From: Scatophagus argus
Taxonomy: Eukaryota; Chordata; Actinopteri; Scatophagidae
Length of the DNA stretch: 64,000 nucleotides
Direction: 5' to 3'
Assembly (NCBI RefSeq): GCF_020382885.2
Contig: NC_058497.1
Coordinates: 22,684,330-22,748,329, forward strand
This document shows, piece by piece, positions 1 to 21,900 of this stretch (the first letter of the stretch is position 1; each line of letters begins with the position of its first letter). The translations under genes were made by a program, and so were the position numbers. The notes beneath the pieces are model-generated. The model was not told the DNA's origin and made no database searches. It worked only from the letters and a program-made list of their open reading frames with translations.

Positions 1-326
1 TTGTAGGTTGAAAGACAGAACAGTGACGACTTGAGAATACAGAGACTTCATCTGTTATCTGTGAGTCACGGAGCTCCCAAACATGTCAGACAGGACCTGT
101 CACGTTCTGCCTCAGTCTTACCTCACCCAGGGCAAATTCCAGCTGCATGGACAGAGCTGAGGTACACAGAGTCTCAGTGACATGTAAGAACTAGAGCAGA
201 CTGCTCCTGACTTCCACTGTATGTTGCAGGATCGTAACGGAGTGCACAGAAATAACCTCATGGAAATGCAGTCACAGAATCAGAATTATCTTTTATACAG
301 CTCATATGCTTCCACAGTTAAAACTA

Positions 327-11079
<10,753 letters not shown>

Positions 11080-11592
11080 TCACAAAAGAAAAGTTTGAGT
11101 CAATCCCAAACTTTTTTTTTTCTTTCTTCACACAGCAGGAAAACAGGAAATATCGACGGCACTCAGTGAAAGGTATCCCGAGTCATTCTAAAGTTTAACA
11201 GTCGAGCGCTTTATTTTCTTCCAAAGGGTGTTAGCTGTCGAAATCAGCAGTGGAAGACAACGTTTTCCTGTTGTTTCTTGCGGGCATACTTGTGTATGTA
11301 ACAAAGCGCATATCTACCTCACACTGGAATCTATGTTGTCGTCCGGCCCCAACTTTCCAAAAAAAACCAAAAAACGCAAACGCAGCCAAAACAGACGAAA
11401 AAACACAACAAACGCTCGCATACAGGAGTCCCACCTTTCTGCGCTTCGGTTCGGCCGAGCTGAAGTTGTTAGTGAATATTCTTATAAGAAAGATTCGTAA
11501 TTCGTGGAACAAATCACCGCTGCTCACTTTCCAGAAAAAAAAAAACTTTTGCTCCAGACGGGTCTGAAGTTTGGGCAGGACATCAAACTTTA

Positions 11593-11639
11593 TGACTCAT
11601 GGGACGTCTGCTCCAGGGGCGGAGCTTGGCTCTAATTGG
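11593..11639 (-). promoter_or_regulatory. yap1: candidate yap1 core promoter
   Basis: Within 47 bases there is an AP-1 type site TGACTCA (11593-11599), a GC box GGGGCGGAG (11616-11624) and ATTGG (11635-11639), which reads CCAAT on the minus strand, that is in gene direction. They lie 570-615 bases upstream of the yap1 start codon in a GC-richer patch. No transcription start is visible, so the promoter role is inferred. Confidence 0.45.
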
Positions 11640-11659
11640 GACAAGAGTGTTTAAAGGTA

Positions 11660-14600
11660 CAGTCGGTGTAGCCCAGGGGCCCGAGAAGTTCTTGGGGACT
11701 CCAAAGTAGGGAAAAACTTTTTCTTTTTCTTTTTTTTTTCCACACCAAAACACGAACTTCAGTTGAATGATTCTGAACTAAAAGAACCTAAATTGTATAA
11801 TTTTATTGTTAAAAACATTCTTACCTCAACCTCCATTTGGCAGGACCTTGACTCCTGTTTCAGACCTGGTGGCTTTTGTCCTGATTTATTTTATAATCGA
11901 TGAAGCAACTGATCATCCTTAATTACATATTAATTAGATCATCTGAGAAACAATTGCTGAATTAAGGCCTTCCTTATTTTGTTGGCAACCACATGAATAC
12001 TGCAAGGACCCCTGCTGATCCCAAATTTTCCAGTTGGGGGCCACTTGAACAATAATGAATTATGGCACCCATTTTGACACCCAAAATGTGCTAGTCTCAG
12101 CATAAGTAAACAGAACAAGTACAATACATGTGGAAGTTTCATAATTTGTCCAACAATACTAACTTAACTTTGGAAGCATAGATGCAAAAAGATTTTGTAA
12201 TTGCTTCAATTTCTATTTGATTTTTTTAATTCATTTTGAAAATTTAAGTTAATATTTTTTTTCCTTAATTGTTTTTATTATCTTCACAACCAAACAATCA
12301 AATGATTTTAACAATAATTCACGACACTTTCTCTCACCAGTATGCGTAATTGTACTCTCTCTCTCTCTCTCTTTTTTTTTTGTTTTTTTTTTTACAGTTC
12401 TCATGAAAAGTAGATCCATGCAGTTCCCACAATTGTTATGCTAATGAGGCCCCTCTTCCACTGAGAAATCATTTTGTCAAGATCCACTCTCTTTGGATAC
12501 AGAGGCTCTGTTTCCACTCTTTTTCCCATACATCCCCTGAATGAATGAATGATTATGAAGCCCTATTAAACACCCCCAAACACTGTAAAGCCCCAGTAAA
12601 CAGATCACATACGCAAAATGCTGCTAAACAGATGCACAGCTCAAGTTTAGTTTGTTCATATACATATATATATATATAGGTATGGGTCTATCTGAGGTGA
12701 GGTATATCTGTTGGGAAAAAATCGTACAATTGATCAAACTTCAAAAGAGGTATCTATATGTATAGAACAAATTACATATTTATGCATGTTTTTCTTTTCC
12801 TGATGTGTATATACATAATTTTTGGCTGACTCTGTATATATATATAAATTTTTTTTCTAAACTTCGGGAACTTTTAAACATTAAAGATGAGCAAGACAAA
12901 TTATTTGTCTGCTCAGTATGCAAGTCTAATATTATGACTTCCAGCAAATATGGGAATCATTGTGTACTTTCCTTTCACCAATCTTCATTTTATTTATTTT
13001 CAGTCTTGTATATATAAATTTGACTGTTTCATTGGAATATTCATCTGTCATTTTTGAATGTTTTCATTCAAGGTGAATTAAAGCCTCATATAATTCACAG
13101 CACAGCTGTCTGAAAACTTTCTGTGCAATACTTACTGACTGTATCACAATACCACATATTTAGATTTGTGAATGACACATTCTGTGCACACAAGCTGCCG
13201 GTTCAGAGATGTCCATTGTTTGGGTGTAGTGGTCATTTTCACATCATTGTAACGCACTCAGACACATTAAAGAGATGGACTGCAGTGCCCCCCGGCAGCC
13301 CTGTTGGGACCACCCACTTGGCAGAGTCTGGTTACTTTTGGTCAATATCTCTTCATCCTTCTGAAGCGGCTCGGTCTCACTGGGGTTTGGTTGGATGCTG
13401 TGGAATATCAGCAGAAAAGACGTCCTGGGTTCCATTTCACACAGACAGGACGGCTATATCAGTCCTCCCTGTTTAAAAAAACGCTTTGGACTGCTGTTAT
13501 TATCGGATGTAGTGACGCATGGTGTTGCTACAAACAGATGGGCAGATGGGAGCTTGTGTGCCCCCTACAGTCTTCAGTAGCAAGTACATAAATTATAATA
13601 AGCAGACAGACTTAGTCCCCCCCCCCCCCCCCCCACACACACACACATTCTGAATTCACAACACAAAAAGGTGTTTTATGTTAGCTTTTAGTGTTTTGTC
13701 ATGAGTAATAAATTGATTTTGGTTCACCCCACTGTATTCTTTGTATTATCTTTATAAATACACAAAGTGTACATTGCAATAACGAACCAACCAGTTTTTA
13801 AAGAGCTGAGATTCATTTCAGTATTGTTTTCATATGCAATATTAGTGTCAATAGCTGTGACCTAAATATCCAGTCTGTTTTGATGTTTTTACATGCATCC
13901 AACGAGTTACTCAGTCTTACAGAAACTGAGCCAAGGACACTCATTCACAGCATGTTGAATGGACTGTAACAAAACATGACAAAATACTTGTGAGATTAAG
14001 CTTCACAAGCGACCAAAGCACATGCTTGAACTTGCATGTGTGGAAATGTCCTCCCCTATTTTCAACTCTCTTGCGCTTTCTTGTTGAATTTCTGGGTGTT
14101 GTGCTTGTTAGGGCTTAAATGTCATTAAGCTCACTATTGTACGGTGTAATGACTCTGAACATTAATGGTAGTAGGCCAAAGGGTACAGATTCTGAGAGCT
14201 GCAGTACAGTTTTCTGTACTTCTGAGAGTTTGATCAGACTCAATGTCCACGACTTTGCTGCTGTATTTATGTACATTCAGGTTTAATCACCCACTGATGC
14301 AACTGATTTAACTTTAATATTGTTCATCCCTATGAACACAGCACACTGTTCTGAAGTGCAGTGGATTAGAAGAGAGGCAGAGATTAAAGACTGATCTTCT
14401 GGTTGTTTCTATTGGAAATAAAAATCTAAATATCAGCACTGACCTATCCGGATTAAGTGTCAGTGTTTTTCCTCTCTAATGACCTTGTGCTCTATCCGCT
14501 TAGAAGTGACACTGACGTCCCTCCTCAAATAACCACAGCAGACATCTTTGTCCTTTCGAGTATCTCTTGGCGCACAACTCGTCAAAGGGCTCCTGCTGCT

Positions 14601-15360
14601 GCAGGCATCAGAGAATATTTTCTCTTTTTGTCTCTGTTCAAAGTTTTGGTGTAAGATAACAAGGAGCTGGTGCATGACTCTACATGGCAGTAAGACCCCA
14701 CAGTCAAATCAGTGTTTACAGTTTCTCGCTGAAACACTCAAGACTGTATGCATGCACACCACCATAACACGGTAGAGTTTCATCACAGAAAGGAGTCTTA
14801 CTCTTCAAATGAGCTCGGGCTTCCTCCACCTCTTGAAACAAGTCCCAACAGGCTGACTGAAGGGCAAAACCAGACATGCTGGTGAAGGAGGAGCAACTCA
14901 ACTCACATCAATAATAACCACACAGCTTTTCTCCCTGATGCATCTATTTTTTTGGCACCAGAGGCAAAGAAACATTTAATACCCTCTTCATTCATCATTT
15001 TGATGACTAAAATAAAATAAATAGAGGCTCCAGTGTATTGGTGTTACTTTAATTCAGGGATATTATTCAATGAAATGGGACCTAAAGCAAGAACAAAGTT
15101 CAGGGGTAGGCGCACTTGCAACAGAAAGCTGGAAGCCCTCTGGCAGAAGCTCACCTTGTTGAGCCAGTAGGTCGAGTCTACTGCACAAGACATAATCATC
15201 CTTTCTGCAGCCATCAAAGGCAGACACACACACCTTCAATGTTACGACACTCTCCCCATAAACCATTTCTGCTCCTCTACCCATCTACTGACTGTGCTAC
15301 GCATCCCTACGTAAATATTAATGCTGCCACACACTCTGCACCAAGTCAGTTTATCAGGAC
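11660..15360. other. intergenic DNA between yap1 and cep126
   Basis: 3.7 kb without a recognisable exon. AT-rich parts hold a CT/T tract (12355-12393), a TA repeat (12661-12678) and an 18-base C run followed by CA repeats (13617-13647). Short open frames (for example 13123-13476 plus) show no family resemblance. The stretch at 12.4-12.6 kb has mixed composition and might be a conserved non-coding element; this cannot be tested here. Confidence 0.7.
13617..13647. repeat. C18 homopolymer followed by CA repeat
   Basis: Eighteen consecutive C (13617-13634), then about six AC units. The length may vary through polymorphism or assembly error. Confidence 0.95.
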
Positions 15361-15367
15361 AACAAGC

Positions 15368-15373
15368 TTTATT
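15368..15373 (-). terminator. cep126: candidate polyadenylation signal of cep126
   Basis: TTTATT on the plus strand is AATAAA in gene direction, about 480 bases past the cep126 stop codon. It is the first canonical hexamer that I saw downstream. Confidence 0.5.
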
Positions 15374-15851
15374 CAATTTAACAACCACATAGTTTCAATC
15401 AAATTACTATGTAAAATAAATACAGAGTAAGACAGGATTTGAAAATAAAAAAACAATTCCATACAAATCTACATTTTGCAGTCAGTTCTAGTCCTGTTTT
15501 AATTATAAGAAGGGTCTGTTTTTCCATTTGTGAAACGAAAATGAATTGAAGCCAGTGTAATGTTCATAGGCACTTAGGATTTGTTGTTCATGCAGACGGG
15601 GAAAATACAACAAAACTAATTTCAACCTACCAACTTTCTGATGGGTCTTTTGCTGATGTCTTTTTGGTTTTTTTTGTCTCGCCAGGCCATTGCTTCTTCT
15701 GATCTGTGAGATCTTTAAGTTATTCCAGTCGGCATATTTAGTGTTTAAGGAGACCAAACCCATTTTACAGGGTAGTGAAGTGTTTGGTTAGACAGTATGA
15801 CGCAGGACAGGAATGGGAGTGAAGACCACTGTGGACCCCGCATGCTTAAAG

Positions 15852-15935
15852 TCAGACTTTCTTCTGGTATCGAGAGCGGTTGTTAGCTGAGGATGCACGC
15901 TGCTTGTGATGGTTTGTGTATTTTACTTCCCTTGT
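15852..15935 (-). CDS. cep126: cep126 coding exon 11 (terminal)
   Basis: Acceptor GTTTACAG; encodes TREVKYTNHHKQRASSAN and NRSRYQKKV then TGA. Basic C-terminus like that of the human protein. Confidence 0.85.
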   Translation of the reverse strand, partial: TREVKYTNHHKQRASSANNRSRYQKKV

Positions 15936-18900
15936 CTGTAAACAGTGGAAAAAAATAATTGATAAAACATGTTTAACAGGCACCTTATGTGCTGAGCCAA
16001 GCAATGAATCCCTTAAAAATTCATACTTACAGATGGTCCATCAAGAAGTACAGGCCCACTCGTGCCACCATGAACCCCCACATGTTCTCGCACAGCTGCA
16101 AACAGTAGCAGACAGGAGTGGTTATTAAAATGACAACATATTAATACTATATGTATATATACTATACATATATTTCTGTTAAACTCAGGTCACAATCTAG
16201 TCGATGATTTCTGGCCTTAGCAAAGTGCTCACAGAACAGCTGGTGGTTTAGCCTGTCTAGAGAGAGGAGGATTTTCTGCTCTTCCAAGGAAATGGTGGTG
16301 AGTCCCTGCTGTTGGCTGCGCTGCTGCACCGCTCCAGGTCTCTGTGCTTGGCCTGTTTCCATGGCAGCCACAATACGCCTTTCTTCCACTAGGCCTTCAG
16401 CATGTACTTCAGCCAGGTGTAACTGGGCTGCACTCTCCAAACCTGAGAGCACAGGAAAAGCCACTTCACAGGCATGTATTCTCTCACTGGTGCAGAATAT
16501 TCGTTTTATTTTCACATTACTCCTACAGACTTTGGCTTCTTTTGGGCTATACATTAAATAATATACATGCAGACAGAAATCTTATGAAATGTTGAACATG
16601 ACTCAGGACAAACATTTTGTAATCTTGCTGTTTATAGAAATTAAAAGTTTGTTGTAACACTTACAGACACTTAAACACAGACACACAGTGAACACAATAC
16701 CTTCATCCGGAAAGGTCGTGTTGTAAGTGCTGGAAAACGGTCTGACTGGCTCTGAGGTCTGTTTTGTTGGATAACAAAATCAAAACATGTTAAGACATTT
16801 AAGTCTGAGATTAACCTTAAAATATTATTTATGTAGCTTATAGTACACTGCAAAAATTCTAGGTGATTGGCATAAAGCACAATAAGAAGTAGAGCATGTT
16901 GTAAAAAAAAACATAATGCACCAGTGCTTATTTTTTTAGACAACAATGACAGCTCCAAGTCCATCCGGAAAGTCTTGTCTTAAGAGGCATAAATCGTGAC
17001 ATCTAGGCAGTTTTACCAACACCAAGAACAGCATGAAAGGGACTACAAAACTGATTCAACAAGTTCAAACACACACCCATTTACTGATCTTGAGTAATTA
17101 TTGTCAGTCTTCCTCCCCACAGGGCAAATGCATGCATGTACCTGAGAGGGCTGAGGAAACCTTCTGTTCCCTGAGCCAAGAGGCTGTCTGCTCTGCTCCA
17201 CACCGGGTTTCCTCATGACTCGCCCACTTTCCAGGGCCTGCCTTCTGAGTTTGGTTTTTGCTGAAAGATCCACTGAAATAAAATAAAAACAACAAATATT
17301 GTTATCTGGCATGTAGTGATCCCCTGTGGCCCCCCATGGAGATCCATGGTAAAAAAGCTTCCATCTTCAACTTGCTGTAAAGACAACTCAAGAGACAACC
17401 GAGAACAATGACTTCCCCCCTTCACACCAAGTCTTACTCAATAAATAGAGCAAAACAAAAACATTAAAAGATAGCTGTAATATCGCGGAGGCAAACCGTG
17501 GATTCCAAGGTTAGCAAAACTGAGAAAACAGACTTGAAAGCTGTTTTGTTTTTTGACCTAACTTGCAATATGCAAGAAAAGATATCACTTTTATAGCACT
17601 GTGCTCTGCAATATCTGGTGTTGTATTGAATATTTTCTCTATATTGTGCAGATCTGTACAGCTGCACTCTTTAAACTATAGTGTGCAAATGCATGCAGAA
17701 GCTCGAATGCAGAAGTTACACAAAAGGTACATTTTTTATAGTTTGAGATTTGATGGCACACTGGAAAAAACTGGTTCAGATCCAACATTCAGTCTCACCA
17801 GCAGAAGGGGTGAGAGAGAAGCTACTCACTCCTGTGCTGGCTTTGACCGAGCTGATGAGACTATCACTCTTGATGACAACATGGGACGGATTGGCTCAGT
17901 ATTGAGGCAAGGCGGACAATGGGCCATGGTGAGGCAGAAACCTTTTAGGGTCAATAAGGTCTTTTTTTCCAGATATAACTGGATTCCTTTTTTTCAGTCC
18001 AAGAATTCACATCTTCAACGAGTTTTCACTATCAAAACATAAAATGATGGAAATGTCTGCAATTATGTGGATCAATTTCAGTAAGTCATTAATACATAAA
18101 TAGCGGTAAACACCAGGCGCCAGAGAGCATGTCATATTGATGCAAATCATAAAAATTTGTCTTTCAGTGAAAAAGGATCTCTTAGGCATCTTATACAACT
18201 TGGCAGCGAATCACAAAATTGGCAGTCACAAAAACAACATGAAGCTCATTCGCTGCGTTTTCCTTACATGAGGACAGATACAGACAAAAGGACAGAGTCA
18301 ATGGGTCACCGTGATTGTAACTTCATGTTAAGGAAAAAGCAGAAAAGAGATCAGTATACAGTACTGTAGTTTGATAGCTAACTTTAGAAGCCAATAAACT
18401 CGGGAGAAACTGCATGAAAATCTAACTGACACGTCTCTGGACACACAAACCAGGCCTAAGCTGTGTGAGGGGGCTGTGTCAGCCAAAATATACATTACCG
18501 TCCTTGGTGGCTAACGCACTGCGGACACCATGCCAGAGCTGTGAGATCTCCTCATCTGTTGGAGTGCAATCCAAACAGAGGCCTTTTTCATTGTACACCG
18601 GCCCTCTTCTTCCACTGCAACCCCGGGTTCCCTGATGACCTGAGCCAGGCGTGCCCTTTAAGTTGCCCTCTAAGTCGGGACAGGAGTACGAGGGTAGCGG
18701 AGGTGCGTACATGACAGAATTATCCATTCTGATTACATGACGCATGTAAGGAGGGAAAAAGCCTTCCGAGTTGGCCTTGTGCAGGGCCTGCTCTACAGTG
18801 AGAGATTGTTTACAGCTGACACTCCTTTGATCCACACCATATGGAGTCTTAGAGATGTACGTCTTTTCCTCCACCGACTCCATCCTCGGAGGTGGGCGGG

Positions 18901-21900
18901 GCACTATGATCTTCCCTTGGGTTTTGGCAATGTGACTCACCGCAGTGGCAGATTGAGGTCGCATGACAGTGCCCCTTCTGGTTCGCGAAGAAACAGGAGC
19001 CGCTCCAGCTCTGGCAGATCGCTCTCTCCGAGGGACCTTGGGGCCAACCGTCCTGGTGCTGCTCCAAGGCACCTTGACCTCGTCTGCTTGTTCCTGGGGC
19101 AAGCTGACTTGAACCCCAACATCTGCCCACGCCTGCTTTGTAAATTGATAACCAGTGGAGGCTGGAGGGGTCATGCTGGGTCCAGGCTTGGATGCCCCTG
19201 AGACTGTAGTGAGACTTAGCTGGTGGTCCTGTGAGTTGTTACTTGACTGACCAAGTTTGGAAGACTTGTTTTCCATCTGTTTCATCATGTCCTGTTTTTT
19301 GTCGTCTTTCTCCACGTATTCCTCATCAAACCACCGTAGCTTCTTTTTCACAGCGTTTTTGGCCTCCACCTCTTTAGTTTTTGACCTGGTCAATTCAACA
19401 CTATCTCTGATTGCTAAAGCTACTTGCTTTGCAAAAATCCAATGTCCTGAACCATGCACACATGTGGTATCTCCTGACATATATTTGGACTGCTTTTTAA
19501 GGATTCCTTTAATGAATGTGACTTCACATACTGAATGAGATGTTCCCACTGAAACAGGCAGTTTTTGTACTTCTTCCTCAGGATGTTTAAAGCACTTAAG
19601 AGAGTCTGATTGAATGTTAGACCAGCATGCGTGTTGCACTGATGCTGTATTAAGGGGCTTCTCAGTTTTGAGCTCTGAGTTTGAAACCTTATTGAGGTTA
19701 TTCATGGAAGCACTAGGCTCTTTCTCTGATGACAGGTTGTGGACTTCTTTTTCTGCTCCCTGAAGGGTTCCTTCTTGTGAGGCGTTTTCTGTTGTGCTAT
19801 CATTTAAGACTATATTTGGCTTTGGGGGAACCCCAAACATGCTGTCTTTGCTGTCGCCATTTTTGGAAGGCAAAAGTATTTCTGTAGCTGAAGGCTGTTT
19901 TAATTGTATGTCATCACAGACCCTCTGCTGCCTGAGATCCAACAGAGGTTCTTGTTTAGGACATGAAGACAGAAGTGCTGTATTTCCAAGAGTAACTCCA
20001 TTTGTCACAATGTTGTCACTTACGTCAAAGTGTTCTGGATCTGTACTAATAAGTTCACAAAGACTTAGTAAATTACAGTTGTGAGGAGCAGGCCATGTCT
20101 CTGTTTTAGGTGTTTTCTCAAGAGATGTGAACCCCCAAGAAGCTATAGAAGAGTGTTTCTTATTGTTAGGCACCTCAGTGTTCTCTTGTTCTTTCTGCTC
20201 AGTTCCATGCAGTTTTCTTGATTGGGGTGAGTTATCACCAAGAAGAAGCACCGCTGAGAGAGAAGTCAGGCCTGATGTTGGACACAAATCACTTTGCTTT
20301 CTCAGGTCAGGCTGGAGCTTCTCTGAGTCAAGCAAGAATGATGAAGGGGAGCACAGTAGATGTTTTGTGCTGTGGTTGGGGTCCTCATTCTCCAAACTGT
20401 CCTTACTTGAAAGACTTTCAGAATTACAGCAGTCAGACAGGTGGATGTCCTGAAATATGGGAGCGAAAGAAAGATGATGAGTAGAAAAAAATAATCTGAT
20501 TTATGCAAAGTAGCTAAAATAAAATATGTTTTTATTTGAGAGCGAGAGATCAGAAGAGTGAGCAAAAGACCAACACTTGAATCTCACAAAACAAAGTTTT
20601 GAAACTTAACTTTTCAGAAATTATTTCTCAAATGTGATAAGAACTATATGTATTTCTTGTCTATAACATTTGAGTTCATGATGAAAATTCTATCACCTAA
20701 TATACAAAAGCAACAAAAGTGAGTATGTAGGCATCTTGCTCATTTGCTGGGCTGTAAAGCGCAAACAAGTTGTTGCAAAAAGGTCCACTTAGGAAAAACA
20801 GAGCTGGAAACCAACCGGTCAACAGCAGGTTTCAGAGTGGCTGTGAATTCCCACTTCACTTTCTTGGGCTATTTTAAACCAGGTGTCTGACATAAAATGT
20901 GCAATTTATGACAAAGTTGGTTAACAAAGTTGAAATAGCACAGTGGGGACTAACTGACTAACCGGACTAACCGGTGAAGTTAACATAAATTAACTTCACC
21001 GTAAAATGTGACACCTTGTTTGCTGTGTTGAACATGGAATATAAACATGACTGACCGTGCTAACAGCCCACCATGAGAGATAATTAAGGAAAGACAACTG
21101 CTCAAACTGGACACATATGTGAAAGTGGTTTGGTGTGACTTTCTTCTTCTTTGAAACACTACCAGATTAGTCTGTGTGTAATATGCACAGGTCAGGTGTG
21201 AGAGGGGGATTACACTAATATTCCAAATAGGAATTTGGCATTTCATGCAAATATGAATACTTTTTGAGAGCTGTTCAAGCATTTCAATCCAAGTCCCACA
21301 CTAAAAAGCATCTGTAGTTTGTGGTCTGCATCACTGAGGGAGAATTTTTCTCAACACGTTTCACTAGAGGGTGCTGAAGCTAGCTAGTCTTTGTGCAGCT
21401 TGTGCAGGAATAGGCTTGTGTCACACTGCTGCCCCCTAGAGGCCTACTTGTGAAGGATGAGATACAAATGAGACAATTAAAAATAATATGTCAGTATGTC
21501 CAATGCTTAAGCTGATCAATGAGCCCACCCCAGTTTTTACTCTTAAACAGTGTCCCCATATTCACTATATCATCCTGTAGTAGGAACATATGGTGTGATT
21601 ATGCAGTTTGCAAGAAAATACGAGAATGGCAGACTAAGTGTAGGAAACACCTGGATGGACAGATGGATGATTAAAGTGGTTAAAATTGATATTTTTCTGG
21701 ATAAAATTGCATCAGAGGACAATGTGAAAACAACGTGTCAATGTGAAAGGGGTCGCCTGCTGTGATAAATCTACAAAGAATTATCATCTGAATCCGCAGC
21801 TCCTCTTGGCTGGAAGGCGCTGCATAGTTAATTTCAGCTCATTGTTCAGCTGGCCAACTCGCAAATTTGCTGTTTTGGTTTCACTCCTACTCCTCTTATT

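Noticed and set aside
16031..16095. Alternative frame of cep126 exon 10 encoding a hydrophobic peptide (LCENMWGFMVARVGLYFLM)
   Set aside because: It looks like a membrane segment, but its frame does not match the donor phase of exon 9 or lead through the acceptor of exon 11 without a stop. The phase-consistent frame gives the basic C-terminus expected for CEP126.
17790..17905. Possible extra cep126 exon in intron 6 with donor GTGAGT
   Set aside because: It can be entered in phase from exon 6, but it leaves in phase 0, which shifts exon 7 into a stop. Exons 6 and 7 join correctly without it.
17563..18042. 159-codon open frame on the plus strand in cep126 intron 6
   Set aside because: No recognisable domain, odd composition, antisense to a gene, and it overlaps normal intron sequence.
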